Below, in pieces: positions 34,013 to 43,599 of a stretch of DNA of 64,000 nt (positions are counted from its first letter, which is position 1; each line of letters opens with the position of its first letter). The DNA lies in contig DATIPO010000147.1 in the NCBI GenBank assembly GCA_035471925.1, positions 22,932-86,931 on the forward strand, read 5' to 3'. The notes below the pieces were generated by a model. That model was not told where the DNA came from, did no database searches, and worked only from the letters and a program-made list of their open reading frames with translations. This DNA is from JANQFM01 sp035471925. Lineage in GTDB: Bacteria > Acidobacteriota > UBA6911 > RPQK01 > DATIPO01. A program made the position numbers and the translations under genes.

Positions 34013-36484
34013 ATGAAGCATCTGGGCAGGCGGTTTCTTGGGTTCCTCGGCATGGTGGCGCTCTTGCTGGCGGGGCATTCCTGCGGCCAGCGGGAGGAGA
34101 GTCCGGCTGAAACGCTGACAGCCCAAGGCTTGCTTGCGCCGGTGGAGATCATGACAGATCCCTGGGGCGTTTCCCACATCTACGCCTCCAACCAGCACGA
34201 CCTCTTCTTCGCTCAGGGATACAATGCCGCCCGCGACCGGCTCTTCCAATTCGAGATATGGAGACGGATGGCTACCGGAACCCTCAGCGAGGTCTTTGGA
34301 AAGCGCTTTCTGGAGCAGGACAAGGGCGCGCGGCTGCTGCGCCTGCGGGTGGACATCGAGGAGGAGATGGCCCACTACCATCCTCAGGGCCGGGAGATCA
34401 TCCGGGCCTTCGTGGAGGGCGTCAACGCCTACGTCGACCGAGCCTTGAGCCGTCCTGAAGAGCTCCCCATGGAATTCAGGCTGCTGGGCATCGAGCCGGG
34501 GCCGTGGACGCCCGAAGTCGTGGTTTCGCGCCACAACGGCCTCTTCCGCAACGCCGGCCTGGAGGTGGAACTGGCGCAAGCCGTGGCCAAGGCCGGAAGC
34601 GAGGCTGTGAAGGAATTTGCCTACTTCGATCCGCCCGACCCCGAACTGACAGCGCCGGAGGGGATCGATCTGGCAGTCATCAAGGAAGAGATCTTGGGGC
34701 TCTACCGGGCTTCCCGCCGACGTCCCCGGTTTCTTCCCCGGGACGTTGTTGATCCCGAGGCCCGCTCTCAAGAGCCAGACCCGGAGGCCCGCGGGGCAGC
34801 GGCGGAATGGCCCCTGGAGTTTCTATCCACTGCGGCCCGCCAGCGCGAGTTAGAGCGGGGAAGCAACAACTGGGCGATTACGCCGGAGCGCAGCTCCACG
34901 GGAGCCGCCTTCCTGGCCAACGATCCCCACCGCTCCCTGCAGGCCCCTTCGCTGCGCTACTTCGTCCATCTCAACGCTCCCGGATGGAACGTCATCGGGG
35001 GCGGCGAACCGGCCCTTCCAGGCGTCTCCATCGGACACAACGAGCACGGGGCCTGGGGACTGACGATCTTCAGCGTCGACCAGGAGGATCTCTACGTCTA
35101 CGAGACCCACCCCGAAGACCCTCTGCGCTACCGCTACGGTCAGGGCTGGGAAGAGATGCGGGTCGAGGAGGAGGTCGTTCCCGTCAAAGGCCAGGAATCG
35201 AGGCGCGTCGAGCTCAAGTTCACCCGACACGGACCCGTGCTTTTCGAGGACCCCCAAAACCGCCGCGCCTATGCTCTGCGGGCGGCCTGGCTGGAGAAAG
35301 GCACGGCTCCCTACCTGGCTTCGCTGCGCATGGGCCAGGCCAAGTCGTGGCAGGAGTTTCGCCAGGCCTGTAGCTACTTCCTCACCCCCTCCGAGAACAT
35401 GCTGTGGGCCGACCGGGAGGGCAACATCGGATGGCAGGCCACCGGCATCACGCCCCGCCGTCCCAACTGGAACGGGCTGCTTCCCGTCCCCGGCGACGGA
35501 CGCTACGAGTGGGATGGCTACCTGCCCGTGCTCGATTTGCCCCACGACTCCAATCCGTCCTCGGGCTTCCTGGCGACAGCCAACGAAAACAACCTGCCCG
35601 AGGGTTACCGTCCGCTGGTGGGATGGAGATGGGCCGAACCCTTCCGCCGCCAGCGGCTGGAGGAGGTGCTTTCCGGCTCCCAAAAGCTGGGACTCGAGCA
35701 GATGCGCGACCTGCAGTTGGACTATCTGAGCATCCCCGCCCGCCAACTCACTCCCCTCTTGCTGGAGGCGGCCGGAGATTCGCCGTCGCAGGCTGACCAA
35801 AGCACCCCCAACTGGCAGAGGGCACTGGAGGCCCTGAAGGATTGGGACTATCGGATGACGGCTGATTCCCAAGCCGCCGCCGTCTACGCCCTCTTCGAAC
35901 GAGACCTGCGCGCCCGGCTCGCCAAGAGTCTCTATCCCGAACTCATCAAGGAATTGGGGCCGCCCAATCTCTTCCAGACACTGCGATGGGTCACAGAGCC
36001 TCATCCCGACTTGGGCGCCAATCCCGTTGGGGCCCGCGATCGTTTGCTGCTTTCTGCCCTGAGCCAAGCACTGCGAGAGCTGGCCAAGCGTATGGGAGAC
36101 GATTTCTCGCAGTGGCGCTACGGAAGTCCCGACCTGCACCACGTGCAGATCGCCCATCCCCTCAGCAAAGCCTTGCGCAGGGACTTGGCCGAGCAATTCA
36201 ATCACGGCGTCTTGCCGCGGGGAGGCAGCCGCCACACCGTCAACATGACCACCGGCAACGACAACCAGACCTCGGGCGCCACCTTCCGCATTATCGCCGA
36301 CCTCTCCGACTGGGACGCTTCGCTGGCCACCAACTCGCCGGGCCAGTCAGGTGACCCCTCCAGTCCTCACTACGGCGACCTTTTCCTCCCCTGGGCCAAC
36401 GGAGAATACTTCCCCCTCCTCTTCTCACGCTCTCAGGTAGAAGACCGCTCCCAGTCCAAACTCCTGCTCACCCCCCGGGAGTGA
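34013..36484 (+). CDS. penicillin acylase-family lipoprotein (Ntn hydrolase)
   Basis: 823 residues. A signal segment with lipobox LLAGHSC precedes the mature protein. The alpha region carries TDPWGVSHIYASNQHDLFFAQGYN... and RLFQFEIWRR. The proenzyme is expected to cleave before S284 in RGSNNWAI, making Ser the N-terminal nucleophile of the beta chain; the FLANDPH and ENMLWADREGNIGWQATG blocks follow. A Pro/Arg/Glu-rich spacer (about 232-280) precedes the cut. Relatives deacylate beta-lactams, acyl-homoserine lactones or other amides; the substrate is not determinable. It is probably exported and anchored. Confidence 0.93.
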   Translation: MKHLGRRFLGFLGMVALLLAGHSCGQREESPAETLTAQGLLAPVEIMTDPWGVSHIYASNQHDLFFAQGYNAARDRLFQFEIWRRMATGTLSEVFGKRFLEQDKGARLLRLRVDIEEEMAHYHPQGREIIRAFVEGVNAYVDRALSRPEELPMEFRLLGIEPGPWTPEVVVSRHNGLFRNAGLEVELAQAVAKAGSEAVKEFAYFDPPDPELTAPEGIDLAVIKEEILGLYRASRRRPRFLPRDVVDPEARSQEPDPEARGAAAEWPLEFLSTAARQRELERGSNNWAITPERSSTGAAFLANDPHRSLQAPSLRYFVHLNAPGWNVIGGGEPALPGVSIGHNEHGAWGLTIFSVDQEDLYVYETHPEDPLRYRYGQGWEEMRVEEEVVPVKGQESRRVELKFTRHGPVLFEDPQNRRAYALRAAWLEKGTAPYLASLRMGQAKSWQEFRQACSYFLTPSENMLWADREGNIGWQATGITPRRPNWNGLLPVPGDGRYEWDGYLPVLDLPHDSNPSSGFLATANENNLPEGYRPLVGWRWAEPFRRQRLEEVLSGSQKLGLEQMRDLQLDYLSIPARQLTPLLLEAAGDSPSQADQSTPNWQRALEALKDWDYRMTADSQAAAVYALFERDLRARLAKSLYPELIKELGPPNLFQTLRWVTEPHPDLGANPVGARDRLLLSALSQALRELAKRMGDDFSQWRYGSPDLHHVQIAHPLSKALRRDLAEQFNHGVLPRGGSRHTVNMTTGNDNQTSGATFRIIADLSDWDASLATNSPGQSGDPSSPHYGDLFLPWANGEYFPLLFSRSQVEDRSQSKLLLTPRE

Positions 36485-36629
36485 GTCCGCGGCCCAGCCT
36501 GGAAAAATCTAACGATGCCTGGAACTCTTGCCCCCGGTCCGGTGACCAAACTAAACAGGAGCGCTCCTAAGAGTCAGCCATCGGGGAAGCCAGCGAGCCC
36601 TAGAGAGCACATATCAAGGAGCATGACCG

Positions 36630-38060
36630 ATGGCATTTCAGGACATCCCCCAGACCAACCGGCACGAGCGCCGAAATCCCACCACCTCAGTCCCAGACCT
36701 GCGTCGGACGGCTGAAGCCCCCTCATCGTGGAGAATGCCGCGAGGCGGATTCTACGCGGCGCTGATGGCGGTCCTGATGCTCATGCTGGCCTGCCAGAGC
36801 GAGCCAGCAGGACCCGAGTCGGCGTCTGCCGACGAACCCACCGAGGCCACCGCATTCCAGGATTTGGAACAGCAACTGGACCAAGCCCGCAAAGAGCGCG
36901 ACGAGGCCTTCGAGACGGCCCGGCTGCGCGGCCAGGATGCCCAGCGCCTGGTCACCGACTTCCTCAACCACTACCAATGGCACAGCCTCTCCGAGCCCAT
37001 GCGCGAGACGCTGAGCGGGCTGGGCATCAATCCCGAGCGGCCCGACAGCTATTTGGACGTGGACTCCAGCAAGCTGGTGCCGCTGGCCACCGTCCACGCT
37101 TTTTTTAAGGCCTACCCCTATCACACCCTGCCGCCCTCCTTGGCCCAGCGCTTTGAGGAAATGGGGATCGACCCCGAGAACCCCGAGAGCTATCTGGACG
37201 CCGACCTGGCCAAGTTCGCCCGGGTGACGGCTGATTTTGCCTGGGACTCCCACGTCTGGCAGGTCAAAGCCCAAAAGCTGGCCAACGAACGGGGGAAGGA
37301 AATCGACCATCTGAGCGAAGAAAACAGCCGCCTGGGACGCGACCTGCAAGCCTCCACGCACCGCATCAGCGCCCTCGACCGCGAAGTGGACGGGTTGGAA
37401 CAGGCCCTCTCCAATGAGCGCCAGAGCCATTCCCGCACCCGCCAGTCCAAGCAGCAGGTGGAAGCCCGCTACGCCCACTTGCGCGAGCAGGCCTCAGCCG
37501 AACAGCGTCAGGCCCAGGCGCGGCTGGACTCGCTGAAAACAGAGAAGGCCCAGGTGGAGCGCCGGCTGGAGCTGGAAAAACGGGGCGAGCACTACCTCAA
37601 CGCCGCCTTGGCCGCCGAGCGCCTGCTCGATCAGTACGAGCGCGTGTTGACCGAGATGGACCAGTACTACCAGCGCCGTCTGCTCCTGGTCACCGACTTC
37701 GCCTACAAGGTCAACGACGACGGCTCAGTGACGGGAATCGACCAGAAAAAGGGCTTTGAGAACCATTCGGTGTGGGTGCGCAGCGAACCCGGCAAGGTGG
37801 AAGAGGAATACTTCAAGCGCCACTGGAAGGCCTTCCGCCACAATGTCAAACAAGCCATACGCACGGCCAAGAAAGCCCGCAAAAAGAGCGATTATCTCAA
37901 CGCCAAAGACCTCAGCGGTCAGTTGGAAGAGATGCTGCGCCAGATCCCCGAGGAACTGTGGATCTCAGTCAAGACCCCAAGCGGAGGCAAGTACCGTCTC
38001 GACCTGACGCCTCAAGTCGACCCCCTGATGCAGCAACTCGACAACTGGCGCTCCCTCTAG
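36630..38060 (+). CDS. coiled-coil lipoprotein with duplicated motif
   Basis: 476 residues of no recognised family. AAGGAG stands 8 bases before the ATG at 36630, but the likely signal peptide begins at M36 (36735): FYAALMAVLMLMLAC with a lipobox. So the start is unresolved. After the lipobox a coiled coil (EQQLDQARKERDEAFETARL) leads to a tandem pair of about 50-residue units, GINPERPDSYLDVDSSKL and GIDPENPESYLDADLAKF. A long coiled coil (about 230-330) and a globular C-terminus follow. Likely envelope-anchored; function unknown. Confidence 0.8.
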   Translation: MAFQDIPQTNRHERRNPTTSVPDLRRTAEAPSSWRMPRGGFYAALMAVLMLMLACQSEPAGPESASADEPTEATAFQDLEQQLDQARKERDEAFETARLRGQDAQRLVTDFLNHYQWHSLSEPMRETLSGLGINPERPDSYLDVDSSKLVPLATVHAFFKAYPYHTLPPSLAQRFEEMGIDPENPESYLDADLAKFARVTADFAWDSHVWQVKAQKLANERGKEIDHLSEENSRLGRDLQASTHRISALDREVDGLEQALSNERQSHSRTRQSKQQVEARYAHLREQASAEQRQAQARLDSLKTEKAQVERRLELEKRGEHYLNAALAAERLLDQYERVLTEMDQYYQRRLLLVTDFAYKVNDDGSVTGIDQKKGFENHSVWVRSEPGKVEEEYFKRHWKAFRHNVKQAIRTAKKARKKSDYLNAKDLSGQLEEMLRQIPEELWISVKTPSGGKYRLDLTPQVDPLMQQLDNWRSL

Positions 38061-38065
38061 CCTGG

Positions 38066-38237
38066 CTGCGCCAGTTAATGGCCGGCTAGCTGCGCCAGTT
38101 AATGGCCGGCTAGCTGCGCCAGTCAATGGCCGGCTTCGCCGGGATGGGGGGCGGCGAGCGGCGTATCGCCTCTAGCTGCGCTAGTCAATGGCCGGCTTCG
38201 CCCGGATGGGGGGCGGCGAGCGGTGTATCGCCTTGTT
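38066..38237. repeat. intergenic tandem repeat of two nested unit lengths
   Basis: Two 24-base units (38066-38089, 38090-38113) are followed by two 62-base units (38114-38175 and 38176-38237). Each begins CTGCGCCAGT or a one-base variant and continues with AATGGCCGGC. The long units add a GGGATGGGGGGCGGCGAGCG-type block. The last copies differ by a few bases. It begins five bases after the stop codon of the lipoprotein gene. Confidence 0.8.
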
Positions 38238-38477
38238 CGACGCGATGCGAGCCCCGCCCCCCCGACCGTTCAAGGACGCGCACTTGGGCTCAGGGCTGGG
38301 GTGTTACGAAGTGAAAGCTCCTGCGCAAGTCAGGGAATCTTGGATGGGCTGGGTGGCCAATGCTGCGCATCTTGAGGGGCTCCTCGTGTCAGCGTAGCCG
38401 CTTGCTCAGGTATTGAACCACTTGGGGTGCCCATCCTCGGACGCAGCGGCTCCAGCACCGCGCCGTGATCCCCACCT

Positions 38478-38507
38478 GCCGCCGCGGGTCTTCGAGCCTG
38501 CGGCGGC
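38478..38507 (+). terminator. GC-rich hairpin ahead of the ADOP permease
   Basis: GCCGCCGC (38478-38485) pairs with GCGGCGGC (38500-38507) around a loop with inner pairing. CCTCTTTG follows, so the T-run is weak. It could be a terminator or a stable mRNA structure. Confidence 0.35.
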
Positions 38508-38617
38508 GTCCTCTTTGAGAAAAACCAACTAAAAGGCCTGCTCCCCTCGTCTAATTGCAAAATCGGTCCTGGGCCGATGTCTTTTGCGACAGGGAAGACA
38601 GCAAAAGGGAGGGGATC

Positions 38618-41083
38618 TTGTCACACCTGGTTTTTGCCTTTCGAATGATCCGCCGCAATCCGCGTTTTGCGGCCATTGTGGTCTTCACCCTGGCGCTGGG
38701 GATCGGCGCCAACACCGCCGTCTTCACCGTCACCGACGCCGTGCTGCTGCAGACTTTAGAAGTGCGCGATCCCTGGCGGCTGATCACCCTGACTCCTAAA
38801 CAGCCCGACGGCTTCGCCCTCATTTCCTACGCCGTCTTCGAGGAGATGCGCGAGCGCCAGACGGTGTTGGAAGGGCTCATGGCCGTCACCGGGCCCAGTC
38901 TGGCGCGAGCCGCTTTGGACGGGCAGCGGCTGCCCGGGGTGCAGGCCGAGGGAGTCACCGGCGATTTCTTTCAGATCCTGGGTTTGCGTCCGTTGAGAGG
39001 ACGCTTCTTCACCCGCCAGGACGAGGAGCGCTTCACCCGCGGCGAGTCCGACGACCGGGACGCACCCGCGGGCTCGGCGGTCATTGCCTATTCCTACTGG
39101 CAAAGGCAGTTCGGCGGCAGCGACTCGGCGCTGGGACGCCTGATCGAAGTGGACGGCTCGCTTTTCGAGATCGTAGGCGTCATGCCCCCTGAATTCACCG
39201 GGATATCGCCGGGTCAGGGCACCGAAGTGTGGGTGCCGCTGGAGCAGTTTATCCCCGAGCGCTACCAAGAGGCCCGCACTCTGGTCTTCTTCTCGGTCAT
39301 GGGGCGGCTTCAGCAAGGGGTCGGTGAAGCTCAAGCCCAGCAGGCCTTGACTGCCCTTTACCGGCAGTTGCGCCAAGACGAACGGAGCGCCGGGCTGCAG
39401 GACGAAGCCGACCGGGAAGTCGACTTCTCGCAAAGCCAAATCGTGGTTGAGAATGCGGCCGGCGGATTGACCACGCTGCGCAAGCACTATCAGCGTCCTC
39501 TGGCCATCACCAGCGCAGTAAGCTTTCTGCTCCTTCTGATCGCCTGCTTCAACGTCGCCAACCTGATGCTGGCCCGGGCCGCGCTGCGTTCGCGGGAGAT
39601 CACGACCCGCCTTGCCCTGGGAGCCGGACGGATGAGGCTGATGACTCAACTGCTGACCGAGTCGTCGCTGCTGGCGCTGACGGGCGGGGCTCTGGGCTGC
39701 CTGCTGGCCTGGGCCGCCAGTCCGCTGCTGATGGGCATGGTGAGGCTGAGCCGCGAAAGCGTCCATCTGGAGATTTCGCCCAACCTGCGCGTGTTGGCGT
39801 TCTCGGCCGTGCTGTCTTTGCTGACCGGCTTGCTCTTCGGACTCCTGCCCGCCCTTCAAGGCACCCGCGTCGACTTGGCGGCCGCCTTGCGAGCAGGCGT
39901 TCGAAACACTGGCCCAGGACGCAGGCGGCAGCGGCTGGCCAAGGGACTGGTGGCGCTGCAATTGGCGCTCTCGCTGGTCTTGTTGGCCGGCGCCGGGCTC
40001 ATGTTGCGGACCCTCGTCGACCTGACCCGCGTCGACACCGGATTCCAGCGATCGGGCGTGCTGGTAGCCACCATCAGTTTCGACGTACCCTCGGAGCAGC
40101 GCGTCCAAGCCGCCCGGGAGCTGGTCGAACGGCTGGAGGGACTGCCCCAGGTCCGCTCGGCCAGCGCATCTTGGATGGCTCCTTTCGACAGAGGGATCAT
40201 GTTCACCTCGGTGGAGGTCCCCGGGTACGTCTCGCCGGAGGGCGGCAACGAAGCCCGCGTCCAGGTCAACATGGTCACCCCCGGCTACCTGCAAACGCTG
40301 GGTGTCGAGGTTTTGGAGGGACGCGCCTTCAGCGACTCCGACCGCAAGGGTGCCCCCAAGGCGGCCGTCGTCAACCAGGCCTTTCAACGCCGCTACCTGA
40401 AAGGGGCCTCAGCCCTCAACCTGCGCCTGCAAATGGAAGATGACGAGTTAGAGGTTGTGGGAGTCACGCGCGACACCCTTTGGAATGACCTGCGGGCTGA
40501 GGCCGAGCCCATGATGATCCTGGCCCAGCCGCAGTGGGACTTCAGCGTCTTCTCGGCTCAGGTGCGCATCAATGGCCCGCAGGGTCCGGCGTCCGAGGCC
40601 ATCCGCCGCAGCGTCCTGGAACTGCCTGGACGTCCTCTTCTGGAAGGCATCGCAACCCTTGAATCTCACGTAGGAAGAAGCATCAGCCGCGAGAGCCTGG
40701 TAGCGCGCCTGGCCACCCTTTTCGCCCTGCTGGGATTTTTTCTGGCCGGGCTGGGACTCTACGGCGTCATCTCATACGGCGTCGTTGGACGAAGGCGCGA
40801 AATCGGCATCCGCATGGCCTTGGGAGCGGCCCGTCCCGCCATCCTCTGGATGATCTTGCGGGAAACTCTATGGCTGGCAGGCTTGGCCGTAGTGCTGGGG
40901 GTGCCGGCGGTCCTGGCTGCCAGCCGGGTGCTGGAGAGCCTGCTCTATGGACTGGAGCCCCACGACCCCCTGACCCTGGTCGCCGCCACCCTGCTGTTGA
41001 CCGCCGTCAGCCTGGGCGCGGGACTGTTGCCCGCCCGCCGCGCGGCCTCGGTGCACCCCGCCGAGTCGCTGCGCTGCGAATAG
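38618..41083 (+). CDS. MacB/FtsX-type ABC permease, ADOP family
   Basis: 821 residues from a TTG at 38618, with GGAGG 5 bases before it. The frame is open to 38555 but the canonical N-terminus MSHLVFAFRMIRRNPRF starts here. Helix 1 (LALGIGANTAVFTVTDAVLL) and a MacB core precede an FtsX block (about 310-440, with the ARAALRSREITTRLALGAGR signature). A second core precedes the last FtsX block (about 690-815, VVGRRREIGIRMALGAARPAI). No ATPase or PadR regulator gene is next to it. It is the second of three ADOP permeases in this window. Confidence 0.92.
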   Translation: MSHLVFAFRMIRRNPRFAAIVVFTLALGIGANTAVFTVTDAVLLQTLEVRDPWRLITLTPKQPDGFALISYAVFEEMRERQTVLEGLMAVTGPSLARAALDGQRLPGVQAEGVTGDFFQILGLRPLRGRFFTRQDEERFTRGESDDRDAPAGSAVIAYSYWQRQFGGSDSALGRLIEVDGSLFEIVGVMPPEFTGISPGQGTEVWVPLEQFIPERYQEARTLVFFSVMGRLQQGVGEAQAQQALTALYRQLRQDERSAGLQDEADREVDFSQSQIVVENAAGGLTTLRKHYQRPLAITSAVSFLLLLIACFNVANLMLARAALRSREITTRLALGAGRMRLMTQLLTESSLLALTGGALGCLLAWAASPLLMGMVRLSRESVHLEISPNLRVLAFSAVLSLLTGLLFGLLPALQGTRVDLAAALRAGVRNTGPGRRRQRLAKGLVALQLALSLVLLAGAGLMLRTLVDLTRVDTGFQRSGVLVATISFDVPSEQRVQAARELVERLEGLPQVRSASASWMAPFDRGIMFTSVEVPGYVSPEGGNEARVQVNMVTPGYLQTLGVEVLEGRAFSDSDRKGAPKAAVVNQAFQRRYLKGASALNLRLQMEDDELEVVGVTRDTLWNDLRAEAEPMMILAQPQWDFSVFSAQVRINGPQGPASEAIRRSVLELPGRPLLEGIATLESHVGRSISRESLVARLATLFALLGFFLAGLGLYGVISYGVVGRRREIGIRMALGAARPAILWMILRETLWLAGLAVVLGVPAVLAASRVLESLLYGLEPHDPLTLVAATLLLTAVSLGAGLLPARRAASVHPAESLRCE

Positions 41084-41100
41084 ATAGCAGGGCCAGGACG

Positions 41101-41820
41101 TCACTGACCGGCACCCCGGTTCCTCACGTACTCCAGAACCTCCACGGGGACGGCATATTCGGCGAGGGCCTTGTTGCCCCGGTAGTCGAGGTCGGCAATG
41201 CCTGTCTGGCTGGTGTAGAAGGCATCGACGGTCATGCGCCTGAGCCAGGCGAAGAAGCGGGCTCCCGGCCCCAGCCTTCCGGCCGGGACGCTGCGGTAGT
41301 TGCTGAATCCGCCGAAATTGGTGTTCTCTCCCCAGACGGCGGTCCGCTCGGCCTCTTCCAGCGCGTCGAGGCGGCGGACTTCGGCCGCCAGCAGCTCCAG
41401 CAAGGCCACCTGGTTGGCCTCGTCCAGAGCGAGAAAAGCATCGCCGTACTCCCTCCGGGCCTCCCGTGCAAGCCACAGCAGACCGCCCGTGTAGATATCA
41501 GCCAGCTCATCGTTCTGGCTGCACAGCAGATCGATGAATTCAGGCGCACCGGCCTGGCGGGCGCTCCCCGAGCGCTCGTCGGCCGGAATGATCAGTTCGG
41601 TCAGCCGCTGCAGGGTGGCGAACTCGTGGGACTTGAAGAATTTGGGAGCATAGTCGCCGGCTTGAGATCGCGACTGGCGGGCCATCTCGTGCACATGGCG
41701 GGCGGCTTCGGGACTGAAGGTGCAATTGCCCGCCACCACCACGGCGGCTGCAAACCGGCGCAGCATCTCCCGCCGCGAGAGGCTCTTGAGTTTAGGGAAC
41801 GGTTGGACGTGCTCAGACAT
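41101..41820 (-). CDS. gluconate 2-dehydrogenase subunit 3-like protein (Tat-exported)
   Basis: 239 residues. A twin-arginine signal (SRREMLRRFAAAVVVAG) starts the protein. The family blocks TLQRLTELIIPADERSGSARQAG, EFIDLL, and the C-terminal RFFAWLRRMTVDAFYTSQTGIADLDYRGN match the small subunit of membrane-bound GMC dehydrogenases. Its ATG overlaps the stop of the GMC gene by eight bases, and GAGGAAAGG precedes it. It is expected to carry the flavoprotein across the membrane and dock it. It is convergent with, and 17 bases from, the ADOP permease. Confidence 0.9.
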   Translation of the reverse strand: MSEHVQPFPKLKSLSRREMLRRFAAAVVVAGNCTFSPEAARHVHEMARQSRSQAGDYAPKFFKSHEFATLQRLTELIIPADERSGSARQAGAPEFIDLLCSQNDELADIYTGGLLWLAREARREYGDAFLALDEANQVALLELLAAEVRRLDALEEAERTAVWGENTNFGGFSNYRSVPAGRLGPGARFFAWLRRMTVDAFYTSQTGIADLDYRGNKALAEYAVPVEVLEYVRNRGAGQ

Positions 41821-43522
41821 TGCCTTTCCTCATTTCTTCGGCCAGATAGTCGGCCGCCCGCCAAGCCAGCGCATTGATGGTGAGAGTCGGGTTCTTGTCG
41901 GGATTGCCGACAAAACAACCCCCGTCGACGACAAACAGATTAGGGACCTCGTGGGCTCGATTGTAGGCGTTGAGCACCGAAGCTTTGGGGCTGTCTCCCA
42001 TGCGGACGGTGCCCACCTCGTGGATGATCTCTCCTCCCACCGAAATGCCCCGGTCGCCCGGCCGAGGCGGGTTCTGGACAGTCCCGCCCATGGCCTCGAT
42101 GATGCCGGCGAAGGTCTTCTCCATATGGCGGGCCTGCTTCCACTCGTAGTCGGACCACTTGAAATGGAAGCGCAGCACGGGAATGCCCCATTGATCGACC
42201 ACTTCAGGATCAATCTCGCAGTAGCTCAGGTTGTTGGGGATCATCTCTCCGCGTCCAGCGAAATAGACGAAGCAACCGTACTCTTTGCGGATCTGCTCTT
42301 TCAGGGTCTGACCGAAGCTCCCGTGACGCTCGAGGGTGCTTCCTGCGAAGCCTACGCCCGGCAGTCCGTAGCCGCCTCCGATCTCAATGTGGTAGCCGCG
42401 GGGAAAGTCCAGCCTGGCATCGTCGAACAGCCACCAGGGCATGTAGAGGTGGGCGCCCCCGAATCCGTCGGTGTTGTAGCGGGGCAGTCCTTCCAGAGCG
42501 GGAACATAGCCTCTCATCGAGAAGCCTACCGTGTCCATCAGGAAGCGTCCCACCAAGCCGGAACCGTTGGCCAGGCCGTTGGGAAAGCGGGGCGATTTGG
42601 AATTGAGCAGCAGCCGGGACGACTCGCAGGCGCTGGCGGCCAGCACCAGCACACGGCAGTGGATCTGCTTTTCCTGGCGGCTCTCCTTGTCGATGTAGGA
42701 AACGCCGATCACCTTGCCGCTCTCGTCGGTCAAGATCTCCCGCGCCATCGAGTTGGCGTAGATGGTCAAATTGCCCTTCTCCAAAGCAGGCAGGATCTCG
42801 ACTTGACTGGAGGAATAGGCCGAAGCGGTGAGACAGCCGCGGTTGCAGTGTCCGCAGTAGTGGCAGGGAGCCCGCCCGTTGAGAGGCTTGGTGATGACCG
42901 CCCGGCGATTGGGAATGCAGGGGATGCCCAGTCCGTCACAGGCCCTTTTGATGAGCAGTTCATGAGCCTTGGGGGGCGGCGGGGGCTGGAAGACTCCGTC
43001 CGGGGCGCTGCGGATGCCTTCCATCGATCCCGTGACGCCGATGAAGGCCTCGGCTTTGTCGTAATAGGGCGAGATGTCATCGTAGGAGATGGGCCAGTTG
43101 AAGCCCAAGCCGTCCTTGTCGTAGGGCTTGAAGTCATAGTCGGCGAAGCGGAACGACATGCGGCCGTAGTGATTGGTGCGTCCCCCCAGGATGCGCGAGC
43201 GGAACCACTGAAACTGGCTGCCGTCGCCCACCGTGTAAGGTTCCCCGTCCAACTCCCAGCCGCCGCTGGTGGTGGAGAAATAGCCGAACGGCTTTCCCTT
43301 GCCGAAGTAGGCCTTGCCGCCCGCTTCCGCTCCCCGATGATCGACCTGATAGGGCCACTGGTGCTCTTTGAACTCGCTGTAGGGATCGAGCATGGGCCCC
43401 GCCTCGATGAGCGCGCATTCGATGCCCTTGTCGGTCAGGACCCGCACCGAAGTGCCCCCGCCCGCGCCTGACCCGATCACCACCACGTCGTATTTCTTGG
43501 GTTCGCTCTGAAGGTTGGCCAT
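41813..43522 (-). CDS. GMC-family flavoprotein oxidoreductase
   Basis: 569 residues. The FAD fold is marked by VVVIGSGAGGGTS (13-25) and LIEAGP. Mid-protein FAD-contact loops include LGGRTNHYGRMSFRF and ACESSRLLLNSK. The C-terminal substrate/active site is VGGEIIHEVGTVRMGDSP and NAYNRAHEVPNLFVVDGGCFVGNPDKNPTLTI. A CHYCGHCNRGC segment could bind an iron-sulfur or metal site, unusual in simple GMC enzymes. It has no signal peptide, consistent with piggy-back export by the Tat partner. The substrate, probably a sugar, polyol or alcohol, is unknown. Confidence 0.93.
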   Translation of the reverse strand: MANLQSEPKKYDVVVIGSGAGGGTSVRVLTDKGIECALIEAGPMLDPYSEFKEHQWPYQVDHRGAEAGGKAYFGKGKPFGYFSTTSGGWELDGEPYTVGDGSQFQWFRSRILGGRTNHYGRMSFRFADYDFKPYDKDGLGFNWPISYDDISPYYDKAEAFIGVTGSMEGIRSAPDGVFQPPPPPKAHELLIKRACDGLGIPCIPNRRAVITKPLNGRAPCHYCGHCNRGCLTASAYSSSQVEILPALEKGNLTIYANSMAREILTDESGKVIGVSYIDKESRQEKQIHCRVLVLAASACESSRLLLNSKSPRFPNGLANGSGLVGRFLMDTVGFSMRGYVPALEGLPRYNTDGFGGAHLYMPWWLFDDARLDFPRGYHIEIGGGYGLPGVGFAGSTLERHGSFGQTLKEQIRKEYGCFVYFAGRGEMIPNNLSYCEIDPEVVDQWGIPVLRFHFKWSDYEWKQARHMEKTFAGIIEAMGGTVQNPPRPGDRGISVGGEIIHEVGTVRMGDSPKASVLNAYNRAHEVPNLFVVDGGCFVGNPDKNPTLTINALAWRAADYLAEEMRKGNV

Positions 43523-43599
43523 GGACTCGATTCAAGCACAGCCGACCTCGATTGGAAAGTCCGGCACACTCCTGCGCAGCCTGCAATTCAAGCCAGCCC

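Larger units (their letters stand above)
38061..38617. other. intergenic region with repeats and hairpin
   Basis: 557 bases between the lipoprotein gene and the ADOP permease start. It holds a four-unit tandem repeat (38066-38237) and a GC-rich hairpin (38478-38507). The rest has no supported gene; short open frames here are repeat-derived. Confidence 0.6.

Noticed and set aside
38126..38397. Short overlapping open frames (62 and 69 codons)
   Set aside because: They consist of translated tandem repeat units and lack ribosome sites.
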